Origin: JBFGCA01 sp041567315
Lineage (GTDB): Bacteria > Acidobacteriota > Thermoanaerobaculia > Multivoradales > JAHEKO01
Length of the DNA stretch: 57,937 nt
Reading direction: 5' to 3'
Assembly (NCBI GenBank): GCA_041567315.1
Contig: JBFGCA010000014.1
Location: forward strand, 1 to 57,937
In this document: one piece after another, positions 44,730 through 51,713 of the stretch
Numbering within the stretch: position 1 is the first letter of the stretch
How the letters are laid out: every line of letters begins with the position of its first letter
Made by a program: the position numbers and the translations under genes
Notes under the pieces: model-generated
The model's input: the letters and a program-made list of their open reading frames with translations, nothing else
What the model was told of the DNA's origin: nothing
Database searches by the model: none

Positions 44730-45329
44730 GTGTCCTTGGCGAGGATTCTCCGGCTGCCGGACGGCCTTGGCAAGACCGCGGCGCTGGTGGCGTGGGTACA
44801 GGGTCTTTGGGGTGCGGAAGAGGAGGAGCCGGTGCTGGTCGGTGGCGCGGTCGTCGAGCTTCTTACGGGAGGTGCCTACACGACCGGTGACTTCGACTTC
44901 GCCGGCTCGGTACCCAGAGCGGTCGCGCGGAAGCTCGAGGCGGCCGGTTTCGAGAAGAGAGGCCGTCATTGGGTCCACCCTCGAGGACAGGTCTTCCTGG
45001 AGTTCCCGAGTGACCACCTCGAGCCTGACGAAGGCAGCATCGATTTCGAGGTAGCCGGCAAGACCGTTCGCGTGCTCGCGCCCGAGGCCCTCCTCGTCGA
45101 CTGCATGGCCGGCTGGGAGTTCTGGGATTCCCCGACGGATGGCGTCAACGCCTACCTGGTACTCAGAGCTGTCGGCGATCGCCTCGACATGGCCACTCTC
45201 CGCCGTCTTGTGAAGCGACGTGACGTCGGAAACGCATGGAAGAGCTTGCGCACCTTCGCGCGTCGACACGACAGCGTCGATCCCACGCCCGAGGAGCTAG
45301 CAGCATGGGCCGAGCGCGCCGAGTCCTGA
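44730..45329 (+). CDS. Nucleotidyltransferase-fold protein, likely toxin-type partner of XRE regulator
   Basis: A 199-residue protein starting at GTG 44730, whose position is fixed by the promoter just upstream. VLVGGAVVELLTGGAYTTGDFDF (residues about 35-57) matches the nucleotidyltransferase pattern of a GG loop followed by a T-x-D-x-D metal site, as in AbiEii-like and DUF6036-type proteins. Members of this group act as toxins in type IV-like toxin-antitoxin or phage-defence pairs. It overlaps the downstream XRE-family gene by 25 bases. More A/T-rich than genes to the left. The enzyme fold is fairly clear; the toxin role is inference. Confidence 0.78.
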   Translation: MSLARILRLPDGLGKTAALVAWVQGLWGAEEEEPVLVGGAVVELLTGGAYTTGDFDFAGSVPRAVARKLEAAGFEKRGRHWVHPRGQVFLEFPSDHLEPDEGSIDFEVAGKTVRVLAPEALLVDCMAGWEFWDSPTDGVNAYLVLRAVGDRLDMATLRRLVKRRDVGNAWKSLRTFARRHDSVDPTPEELAAWAERAES

Positions 45330-45658
45330 GAATCCCGGAGGCCGAGCGAGCCCGTGCGCTGAGCCTCCCGAGCGGCCTCAAGAGACGCAAACCAAGGTCG
45401 TACGTCGAGTGGAAGACGCTGCGCGACTGGGGGAAGCTGCCGGTCTGGGCGAGCGATCCCCCGGGCTACCTGCTGCGCAAGGTGCGCGAGGACTCGGGAC
45501 TGACCCAGGAGGCTCTGGCGCTTCGCCTGGGCTGTTCCCAGCAGGCGGTGGCTCGGGCAGAGCGCTGGGACGCCAACCCGACGGTGAAGTTCATCGAAGA
45601 ATGGGTCGGGGCTCTAGGGCGCAGTCTGGTGATGGAGTTCCCGAGAAAGGACAAGTAG
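45305..45658 (+). CDS. XRE-family helix-turn-helix regulator
   Basis: A 117-residue protein. ATG 45305 (MGRARRVLRIPEAERARAL) is preferred; it overlaps the end of the nucleotidyltransferase gene by 25 bases, so translation is coupled. Residues about 58-105 form a lambda-repressor-like HTH: LLRKVREDSGLTQEALALRLGCSQQAVARAE. The C-terminus (KFIEEWVGALGRSLVMEF) is as in HTH antitoxins. With the upstream protein it forms a toxin-antitoxin-like pair, with this partner probably repressing the 44692 promoter. Toxin-first order is seen in some such systems. Confidence 0.82.
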   Translation: MGRARRVLRIPEAERARALSLPSGLKRRKPRSYVEWKTLRDWGKLPVWASDPPGYLLRKVREDSGLTQEALALRLGCSQQAVARAERWDANPTVKFIEEWVGALGRSLVMEFPRKDK

Positions 45659-45687
45659 CACCAGGCGAAGCGGCTCCGGCTGGCGCG

Positions 45688-45933
45688 GAGGACCTGACCC
45701 ACTGCGTGTCCTTCGCGGCCGGAGATCTGATCGCGGTGAGAGGAACGGGCAGCGGCGCCGAGAATCGAATTCTCCGGTGGACGGGCGTCTTTACGCCCGG
45801 CGGTTCCTGTCCCTAGGTCTGGCGGAGCCTGCGGCGGGCCGCGGACGCTTCCTCGGCGGAAGCGAACTTGTGGACTCCGGCCTTCAGTCGCCAGGGGCGC
45901 AGGCGGCAAGCGAGCTCACTCAGCTAGCACGCG
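45688..45933. repeat. Copy 1 of a 246-bp duplicated segment
   Basis: Aligns without gaps to 53276-53521 at about 94% identity (about 15 differences by eye). It carries the last 42 codons of an exported-protein-like fragment on the plus strand (ending SGAENRILRWTGVFTPG..., stop at 45814-45816) and, convergent to it, a broken copy of a 67-residue ORF. A 7-bp inverted repeat CGGGCGT/ACGCCCG with CTTT loop lies at 45782-45799, within the coding fragment. Confidence 0.85.
45813..45933 (-). pseudogene. Truncated copy of the 67-residue ORF found intact at 53401
   Basis: Reading leftward, the DNA encodes LSELACRLRPWRLKAG, then VHKFASAEEASAARRRLRQT, nearly identical to the C-terminal half of the 53401 product. 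The codon just before it is TAG where the intact copy has GAG, and the N-terminal half is missing. No start codon is available, so this is a 5'-truncated, stopped remnant created with the 246-bp duplication. Confidence 0.8.
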
Positions 45934-46017
45934 GCCGCCATCGGTCTCGACCGTGGTCGCCACCGGGCCGGCGTCGAAGGAAGCAGAGGTGGACCCCCAT
46001 TCAGACGATCTGATGAT

Positions 46018-46890
46018 TCATAGTCTGACCCCTTTTGTCAGCTTCACGCTGGACAGCTTCGAGCCGTAGCCGATGAACAGGGCGAGCAGCACGAGGACCA
46101 TCACCCAGGGGGCCAGAGCCAGCCACCGCGGCACTGCGTGCCCGGTCGCGGCGACGATTTCCTTTGCCTGCATCAAGCCGAGCATCAGGGTGACGCCGAT
46201 CTTCGCCGCCAGGAAGAACCGCAGCTCCAGACCGATCAGCACTTCGGCCACGGCCGACCCGTCCGCCACCGATCCCAGGAACTGCCGCGAGCGCTGAGGC
46301 AGCACTCGCCCCAGGCGCGCCGAGTGCAGCGACCAGAACAGTGCACCGAAGACGAAGACCGCCTGAACCGTCGGGAGAAGGTAAAGCGAAAGGACCGCGT
46401 GCTCGCCGGAGACCCGCACCACCGCCCACAGCGTGGACAGCAGGGTCACCAGAAACAGCGCCACCGGCGCGGTTTCCCAGACCGCCGGGTAATGGTGGGC
46501 GAGGGACGGCTTGGTCAGGCTGGCTGAGCGAACGGCCGGCTCCGGGAGCGCGGCCGTGATTGCGCGGACCGCACGGTGGTCGAGAGCCAGCCCCACGGCG
46601 AGGACCGCGCTTGAGAGCAACGAGATCACGGCCAGCGTCAGTTTGGCCTCGGTGCGCGCGAGGGGCAGGACATAGGTCGCCAGGATGGCCGCGATCCAGA
46701 GCACGCCACCGGCGGCGTTGCGCAGTCGCCCAGCGCCGCGCTTGAAGGTCGCGACCGCCCGCGCCGCCTCGTGCGGAAGTCCGTCGCGACCGACGAGGGA
46801 GTCGGGCAGGGCCCGCGTGAGCCGCAGCGCGAGGAACTGGAACACGAGCACCTGGACCATGATGACCGCGAACAGCACGTGGTTGTCCAT
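46018..46890 (-). CDS. Integral membrane protein of unknown function in a GntR operon
   Basis: A 290-residue protein with about six or seven hydrophobic segments: VLFAVIMVQVLVFQFLAL near the N-terminus, VLWIAAILATYVL, LAVISLLSSAVLAVGLAL, APVALFLVTLLSTLWAV, LYLLPTVQAVFVFGALFW and WVMVLVLLALFIGYG at the end. No transporter motif or conserved charged pair is recognisable. ATG 46890 shares one base with the stop of the GntR regulator gene (TGATG). GntR/YtrA regulators usually control ABC exporters or membrane proteins in the same operon, so this is probably its regulatory target. Confidence 0.8.
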   Translation of the reverse strand: MDNHVLFAVIMVQVLVFQFLALRLTRALPDSLVGRDGLPHEAARAVATFKRGAGRLRNAAGGVLWIAAILATYVLPLARTEAKLTLAVISLLSSAVLAVGLALDHRAVRAITAALPEPAVRSASLTKPSLAHHYPAVWETAPVALFLVTLLSTLWAVVRVSGEHAVLSLYLLPTVQAVFVFGALFWSLHSARLGRVLPQRSRQFLGSVADGSAVAEVLIGLELRFFLAAKIGVTLMLGLMQAKEIVAATGHAVPRWLALAPWVMVLVLLALFIGYGSKLSSVKLTKGVRL

Positions 46891-47294
46891 CACACAACTC
46901 CTTTGCTGCGGCGCTCCGCGCTGTCCGGGCTCGCGTCGAGCCGGTGCCTCAGCGCCCGGATCAACTCTCCGGTCTCCACCCCCAGGTGCTCCGTCTCCTC
47001 GATTACCCGGCCGACCACGCGGTCCAGCCGGCGCTCGAGCGCCTCGGCGGCGCTTTCCAGCGCCGAGGCGGCAACGAAGGTCCCGCGCCGGCGACGGGTC
47101 CGGATGATGCCCTCGCGCTCGAGCAGGGAGTAGGCCTTGGCCACGGTGTTGGGGTTCAGCTCCAGCTCCGCGGCGAGCTGCCGCACGGAGGGCAGCGGCG
47201 ATCCGGGCTCGAGCTCGCCGTCGCGGACCCGCGCGCGCACCTGATCCATGATCTGGACGTAGACCGGTGTGTCCTTCCGCGTGTCGATGACCAT
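46890..47294 (-). CDS. GntR-family (YtrA subfamily) transcriptional regulator
   Basis: A 134-residue regulator, the short length typical of YtrA-type proteins. It has the winged-helix N-domain (PVYVQIMDQVRARVRDGELEPGSPLPS, then VRQLAAELELNPNTVAKAYSLLEREGII and a TRRRRGTFVA wing) and a brief helical C-terminus of about 55 residues with no ligand pocket. ATG 47294 is used; a GTG at 47303 is also possible. A 12-bp perfect palindrome, TGTACTAGTACA, lies about 37 bases upstream, overlapping the promoter, and fits autoregulation. It is coupled to the membrane-protein gene. Confidence 0.9.
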   Translation of the reverse strand: MVIDTRKDTPVYVQIMDQVRARVRDGELEPGSPLPSVRQLAAELELNPNTVAKAYSLLEREGIIRTRRRRGTFVAASALESAAEALERRLDRVVGRVIEETEHLGVETGELIRALRHRLDASPDSAERRSKGVV

Positions 47295-47330
47295 GTGGGG
47301 CACGGGCTTGCTCTCTCGTCGTGCACTATG

Positions 47331-47342
47331 TGTACTAGTACA
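47331..47342. promoter_or_regulatory. Palindromic operator of the GntR/YtrA regulator
   Basis: TGTACTAGTACA is a perfect 12-bp palindrome. It abuts the -10 box of the promoter for the GntR gene (one base shared), so bound repressor would block RNA polymerase. Its TACTAGTA core resembles described YtrA-type sites. Confidence 0.7.
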
Positions 47343-47370
47343 GTATAGCCTAGAGAATGGGCACCGTCAA
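47342..47370 (-). promoter_or_regulatory. Sigma70-type promoter of the GntR-membrane operon
   Basis: On the minus strand TTGACG (47370 to 47365) and TATACT (47347 to 47342) are 17 bases apart, close to consensus. Transcription would start near 47335, inside the palindromic operator. Confidence 0.75.
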
Positions 47371-47440
47371 CACCACTCCTGCGGCTCGACGGCCGGCTCG
47401 GAAGCCGGTAGGCACCAGGGACGAGTCGATCCGCACACCG

Positions 47441-47680
47441 TTACTGAGCGTGCCAGCGCCGGCCCGACGGCGGGTAGCAGCAGTTGTCGAAGTGCTCCAG
47501 TTCTTCGGGACCGCTCACCGGCACCTCGGTCAGCTCGACCGTCTCCCAGGTGTAGACGTCGTGGCTCTCCGGGTTTCCGTAGGCGGACTCGAAGATCGGG
47601 AAGTGCTCCCGCGCCGTAGCACCTTCCACCCGCACGAACGCAAGGCCCAGCCGGAGGCGACGACTTGACAGCCTCGACAA
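47441..47680 (-). pseudogene. Possible C-terminal remnant of an unidentified protein
   Basis: An open frame of 79 codons ends VYTWETVELTEVPVSGPEE, then a Cys-Cys-Tyr-Pro-Pro tail. Its composition (many Glu, Val, Tyr and Phe) is more protein-like than the shadow frames, but no start or ribosome site is convincing and its upstream end runs into the promoter of the divergent antitoxin gene. I read it as a truncated gene end; a short real gene is possible. Confidence 0.35.
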
Positions 47681-47693
47681 TGGTGACTACAGT
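47665..47693 (+). promoter_or_regulatory. Sigma70-type promoter of the VapBC-type operon
   Basis: TTGACA (47665-47670) and TACAGT (47688-47693) are 17 bases apart. The antitoxin ATG at 47700 is only six bases beyond the -10, so the mRNA would begin at the AUG itself: a leaderless transcript. Confidence 0.75.
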
Positions 47694-47699
47694 GGTCTC

Positions 47700-47981
47700 A
47701 TGCCGGAAACCGTCGGAATCCGTCAGGCAAAAGCGCAGCTCAGCCGGCTTGTCCGTCGCGCGCTCCGAGGCGACAGCGTCACCCTCACCCACCGCGGTCA
47801 ACCGGTCGCGAGGATCGTCCCTATCACCGAGACCGACAAGAGCGTCGAAGCCCGAATCGAAGAGCTCAAGAGGCGCGGCTGGATCGAGGATCAGACCGAC
47901 GCGCCGGTAGCCCTTCCCAAGCTGGTCGTGGAAGGGGATCTGGCTCAGCAGTACCTGCGCGAAGATCGCGAAGCCGGGTAG
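47700..47981 (+). CDS. vapB: Phd/YefM-type antitoxin of a PIN-toxin pair
   Basis: A 93-residue protein beginning MPETVGIRQAKAQLSRLVRR and containing DSVTLTHRGQPVARIVPI, the Phd/YefM fold in which the N-domain dimerises and binds operator DNA. The Glu/Arg-rich tail (WIEDQTDAPVALPKLVVEGD) would wrap around the toxin. Its promoter lies directly upstream and predicts a leaderless transcript. The PIN-toxin gene begins six bases after its stop. Confidence 0.88.
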   Translation: MPETVGIRQAKAQLSRLVRRALRGDSVTLTHRGQPVARIVPITETDKSVEARIEELKRRGWIEDQTDAPVALPKLVVEGDLAQQYLREDREAG

Positions 47982-47987
47982 GCCGCG

Positions 47988-48416
47988 GTGGCGGTCGCTC
48001 TCTATTGGGACGCTTCGGCGATCCTGTCGGTGCTCGCCGAGGACCGGCACTCGAAGCTCGCGCGGCGCCGCTTGGACGCGCAGGCACCCCACCTCGTCTC
48101 GTCGCTGGCCTACGCCGAGGTCTGCGCCGTGTTGACCCGCCTGATGAAGGAAGGTCACCTGAGGGCACGGCAGCGCCGTCTGGCGATCGCCAGCCTTCGA
48201 GCTCGGCCGTGGTCTGCTCTGCACATCGAGCCCGACCGCCGACTCGCCGCCGACCTCGCTGTGCGCCACCTGCTCCGGGGAGCGGACCTCTGGCACGTCG
48301 CCGCCGCGGCAACCCTCGCCGCGGAGCTGCCTGGCCTCGAGCTGATCACCTTCGACAGCCGCCTGGCCGCGGCCGCTCGCGGAGAGGGGCTGGCGCCGGC
48401 TTCCCCTCCCTCGTAG
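47988..48416 (+). CDS. vapC: PIN-domain ribonuclease toxin (VapC type)
   Basis: A 142-residue protein starting at GTG 47988. PIN active-site acids are visible: Asp8 in YWDASAIL, Glu44 in LAYAEVCAVL, Asp99 in RGADLWHVAAA and a further Asp in LITFDSRLAAAA. VapC toxins cut tRNA or rRNA when released from their antitoxin. All four acids are present, so the nuclease appears intact. Downstream of the Phd-type antitoxin by six bases. Confidence 0.9.
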   Translation: MAVALYWDASAILSVLAEDRHSKLARRRLDAQAPHLVSSLAYAEVCAVLTRLMKEGHLRARQRRLAIASLRARPWSALHIEPDRRLAADLAVRHLLRGADLWHVAAAATLAAELPGLELITFDSRLAAAARGEGLAPASPPS

Positions 48417-48439
48417 GGCATGGTCGAGTAGCCGGCCGA

Positions 48440-48476
48440 CTGAATGGGGTTCAGATCCCCTGAATCGCAAGTTTCT
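48440..48476 (+). repeat. Copy B of the intergenic CTGAATGGGGTTCAG element
   Basis: The 15-base core is identical to copies A and C. It continues ATCCCCTGAATCGCAAGTTT, so besides the CTGAA/TTCAG stem the GGGG and CCCC bases could pair as an alternative hairpin. It lies 24 bases after the PIN-toxin stop. Confidence 0.7.
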
Positions 48477-48512
48477 CTTCTAGAGGCACTTACGGTCGGT
48501 CCGAGCGGGCTA

Positions 48513-48527
48513 GTACATTTCCGGTAC
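48513..48527 (+). repeat. 15-bp repeat, left copy (possible attachment site)
   Basis: GTACATTTCCGGTAC occurs here and at 52917-52931 in the same orientation. Its ends are GTAC palindromes. The two copies bracket the AlbA_2, cupin and integrase genes. Confidence 0.4.
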
Positions 48528-48772
48528 TACTTCTTCGGCCTTGAGTCCCTCACCTCCGTTTACGGCGTACCTGCTTCGGGCGGTGGTCCGACGACGCGCT
48601 TGCATGATAGCCGAAGGCCTGTGTGAGGTGAACGCGGTCCCGACGAGCTGCTGATACGCCCCGACATCCGCCGAGTAGTGGGCAAGCCTGGTGTGCGGCT
48701 CACACACGGGCGAGATCCAAGGAAACCAAGCCGAGGCTAACGGGCTCGCAAGGCCTTGCAGACTTCTGAATG

Positions 48773-50125
48773 TCAGCTCTGTCTCGCGTGAAGCAGTATG
48801 TCGAGTTGATGCCCCGGCCCTCGGTCCCTGAGCGTGCCCTCGCGCTCTGCAGCGAGCATCGTCTCGAAGAGTTCCGCGGCCTTCGAGGGCTCGCTCGCTA
48901 TCGACTCCATGGCGTGGACTTCACCACCGAAGCGGAACGTCCGGCCAGGATATCTACCAGATCGCACAAAACGACCGAACTTACGCGCCCTGATTACCCT
49001 CTCTGCGACCGTGCGCGTTCCGCACAACCGGTCGAGATGCGGCTCGAGCAGGGAACGTCTCTTGCTCCACCGAAAACTGGCTACCACCCAGGGCAACTCC
49101 TGCCGCATCGGGTAGTTCGCCCTTCCTAGCTCGTCTTCGAGGACCGCATCGAGACGATCAGTACTCATTGCACGGGCCCAGAACATAATGAAACCGCGAT
49201 GGTCCCCAGCAGAACGGAACGCAAACTCAGCCATGTCATCGCTGAGATCTAACTCCCTGCGCTTGAGATACCAAGCCGCCAGTGTCTCTCGGCGGACTCG
49301 GTGCTTGTCGTCGCTGGTTTTCCAGAGGCGGAGTTGACTCGTGAACTCAGCCTGCGTTGACGAGAACGGGACCTCAGAGCTCAGAACTTCGTGAATGGGC
49401 ACAGCACCGGTCTGCTGATCTACGATCGTGACGGGTTGCCCCTCGCCTCTTGCTACCAGCCGGACACCCTGGCTGGCCGTCACAGGATCGTACGCGACGA
49501 GCTCCGCTGAGAGGGGAACTGCGGCGAGCTTCTCGATCCTAGCCAGGAACTTCTGAGATCCCAACTCGACCAAGTTCTGCACGACCCGAGCTAGATCCCC
49601 CTGACGTGTGGGTCGCGTTTCACCGACTCCGCGAACGTACAACACGCCCGGACGAATGACTATCTTCTGCTTCTCTCCCGGGCCGGGGCTAAAACCCCAC
49701 TGCCTATCGAACACGATGAGCGCATCGCTCGGGGCGACTACAACGAATCCGTAGAGCCGTGAGTAGTAGCTCAACTCGCTGTACGACACTTCTATCCGCG
49801 CACCAGGCGCCCTAGGCTCGATCTTCCCGTTGACGCGGGCCGGGTCGAACTCGCGAACTAACGACTTTCCAAGGCCAACCCTTGCGCCGCTATCCTCGAC
49901 ACCGAGAACCAAGAAGCCTCCCCCCGAATTGGACATGGCCACTATGTCCTTCGCCATGCCAGGCCAGGATGCGTCGGAAGGCTCAAACCGACCCTTCAGC
50001 TCACACCGAACGCTCTCGACCTTGCGAGACTGCCCGCTGACAGCTCGCAGCAATGTCTTCAGATGCAGGTTTGCCTTACCGGGACCATCAACGACGATAC
50101 GCCGCGCCAACTCGTCGATCTTCAC
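48773..50125 (-). CDS. AlbA_2 (Schlafen-type) ATP-binding domain protein
   Basis: A 450-residue protein with an N-terminal AlbA_2 domain (about residues 35-130): VRCELKGRF, then GMAKDIVAMSNSGGGFLVLGVEDSG, the core motif of Schlafen/AlbA_2 proteins that bind nucleic acid or ATP. The remaining 320 residues contain no domain I recognise; they are rich in Arg/Glu and Trp, with helical segments such as AEFAFRSAGDHRGFIMFWARAM. Base composition is clearly more A/T-rich than the genome core. AlbA_2 proteins with such unknown tails are frequent in bacterial defence islands, and here the neighbours are a VapBC pair and an integrase. A defence role is inference. Confidence 0.8.
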   Translation of the reverse strand: MKIDELARRIVVDGPGKANLHLKTLLRAVSGQSRKVESVRCELKGRFEPSDASWPGMAKDIVAMSNSGGGFLVLGVEDSGARVGLGKSLVREFDPARVNGKIEPRAPGARIEVSYSELSYYSRLYGFVVVAPSDALIVFDRQWGFSPGPGEKQKIVIRPGVLYVRGVGETRPTRQGDLARVVQNLVELGSQKFLARIEKLAAVPLSAELVAYDPVTASQGVRLVARGEGQPVTIVDQQTGAVPIHEVLSSEVPFSSTQAEFTSQLRLWKTSDDKHRVRRETLAAWYLKRRELDLSDDMAEFAFRSAGDHRGFIMFWARAMSTDRLDAVLEDELGRANYPMRQELPWVVASFRWSKRRSLLEPHLDRLCGTRTVAERVIRARKFGRFVRSGRYPGRTFRFGGEVHAMESIASEPSKAAELFETMLAAEREGTLRDRGPGHQLDILLHARQS

Positions 50126-50722
50126 GATCTGGGATCCTCACGCTCCGACCACTTAGACTTTCTTCCTGCGAGACGGAGAATACGGGAAACGCGCCTCAAT
50201 CCTACAGCTCGACGACGCTTGGGATGTTCGGACCGATGAGGTCGGCCCACGAGTGGCGCTGCCGCTGCCCAGCAGGTAGGGTCAACTCCCGTAGGCTGGC
50301 GGCCAGGCCGGGGGGAAGGTTTGAGAGTGCAGGATACCGCATACGGCGCTGAACTTCCGTTCACTGAGTCTGTGTGAGGGCCGGAAGCAGGCAGCGGTCA
50401 CGGCAAGGAGCGAGTCCGGAAACTTCCCAGACCATGGGCTTCGTGGGACAACTGACAGGCGATCAGTAGCGAGCGAACTCAGGCGTCTGGTCCGAGGGCC
50501 GCGCATGTCCGGCGAGAATCATGGTCCTGGGAATCGGGCAGGTCTTGGGCACCGGCCCTATGTTCCTTCAGGAGATCTCACTTGGAGTTCCGCGCGGGAC
50601 CGCCTCGAGGCCGAACCGGCCGGACTCGACCTCGCAGGGCAGCCGCTATACTCTCTCGATCCATTTGAAGTAGTTGGCCGCGCCGAGTACGGCGGCAGCA
50701 CATGACTCCGAGGAGGGTGACC
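50126..50722. other. 597-base intergenic region between the AlbA_2 and cupin genes
   Basis: Short frames on both strands have no recognisable product, start signals or conserved motif. TATACT at 50647-50652, with TCGACC 15 bases upstream, is a possible promoter for the cupin gene. Nothing else could be supported. Confidence 0.5.
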
Positions 50723-51382
50723 ATGCGCATCACACTGGGTAAGGGGATCTGCTTGGCGGCTGCACTGGCGTGCCAGGTTGTCCTGGCGGCCTGCGACACG
50801 CAGAACGTCGCCGCTGAGACTGGGTCGGTCGGAGAAACCGACCCGGGAAGTACGGAGCTGCCAAAGAGGCTCCCCGGCCAGGTCTGGGGACCGGACGAAG
50901 GAGACCGGCTTTGGGTCTTCGCCGAGAGCAAGGACGAGCTCGGCGCCGGAGGGGAGTTTCATATCTACGTCGATCCTGAGACCCACCCTCAGGCCAAGGC
51001 TAGCTTTGCCAAGTTCAGCCTCGGCGTTGGCGGCGCGCTCCCCGAGCACCGGCACGACAAGACGGAGGAGATCGCCTACTTCATCTCGGGCTACGGAGTC
51101 GTCAGGACGGTGCACGGAGGCGAGACCCAGGAGATCCCTGTCGGCCCGGGATACGTCTGGTACAACCCTCCGGGTGTCTGGCACGCGGTCACCAACACGG
51201 GCGAAGAGCCGCTCGCGATGGTGTTCGCGACGATCCCGAACGAGAAGAAGGGGCTGCTCTCCTTCTTCAGGCAGATCTCGGCCAAACCTGGTCAGGAGCC
51301 GCCGGCGACGCTGAGCCCGGAGGAGTTCGGGAGTATCGCCATGGAGCACGACATGATCCTGCGCCCGCCGGCTGAGGAGTAG
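50723..51382 (+). CDS. Cupin-domain lipoprotein
   Basis: A 219-residue protein. ATG 50723 is chosen because GAGGAGGG lies just before it; it begins a lipoprotein signal with lipobox VLAAC (modified Cys near residue 24). The mature part has a single cupin barrel: LPEHRHDKTEEIAYFISGYG supplies motif 1 (His, His, Glu) and PPGVWHAVTNTG motif 2 with its His, so a divalent-metal site is expected. Cupins of this plan include isomerases, dioxygenases and sugar-binding proteins; substrate cannot be told. It would be anchored to a membrane outside the cytoplasm. Confidence 0.85.
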   Translation: MRITLGKGICLAAALACQVVLAACDTQNVAAETGSVGETDPGSTELPKRLPGQVWGPDEGDRLWVFAESKDELGAGGEFHIYVDPETHPQAKASFAKFSLGVGGALPEHRHDKTEEIAYFISGYGVVRTVHGGETQEIPVGPGYVWYNPPGVWHAVTNTGEEPLAMVFATIPNEKKGLLSFFRQISAKPGQEPPATLSPEEFGSIAMEHDMILRPPAEE

Positions 51383-51713
51383 GTACCCGCCCGCCCGTCC
51401 TCGGAGTCGCCCATTACGGCGTAGACGGGGCCGTGCTGTAGGCCTCGAGGACTGGGCGACGCCGCCGAATGATGACGAATCTGTTGCCGGGTTTCGCCCG
51501 CGAAACCGGACTCTGGGTCTGCCCGCTCCGAGCACCCGTCAGGGTGCGAGACCGAAGCCGGCGACGGCGGCGAAGGGGCGGATTCTGCGTGCTCGCAGAC
51601 GCAAACGTATTACGTTTGCGGGGGCGAGCACATTGCTTGCTGCTCCGAGAATCCACGAGGCGGGTAACGGTCACCGACGTGGCCAGCAACACCACCTTTG
51701 CTGCTGACGCGCC
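51383..51713. other. Intergenic region between cupin and integrase genes, with a long palindrome
   Basis: 331 bases between convergent genes. At 51600-51620 arms CGCAAACGT and ACGTTTGCG pair perfectly around ATT. No T-run follows on either strand. No tRNA cloverleaf could be drawn here. A CACCC...GGGTG hairpin occurs at about 51534-51547. Confidence 0.5.
51600..51620. repeat. Perfect 9-bp inverted repeat downstream of the integrase gene
   Basis: CGCAAACGT and ACGTTTGCG flank ATT. At about 94 bases beyond the integrase stop, it could be a terminator stem without U-tract, a protein-binding site, or part of an attachment site. Confidence 0.55.

Larger units (their letters stand above)
48417..48772. 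other. Intergenic region between vapC and the AlbA_2 gene
   Basis: 356 bases between convergent genes. It contains repeat copy B (48440-48476) and one copy of a 15-base repeat also found at the integrase start (48513-48527). Short frames have no supported product. Confidence 0.55.

Noticed and set aside
45782..45799. Stem CGGGCGT/ACGCCCG as a rho-independent terminator
   Set aside because: It lies inside a coding fragment, is copied exactly with it at 53370-53387, and has no following T-run.
50558..51535. Minus-strand 325-codon frame opposite the cupin gene
   Set aside because: Arg-rich with no fold; the plus-strand cupin motifs and lipobox settle the strand.
51383..51713. tRNA gene as integration target next to the integrase
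   Set aside because: Hairpins are present, but no acceptor stem, T-loop TTCRA or D-loop arrangement could be assembled.
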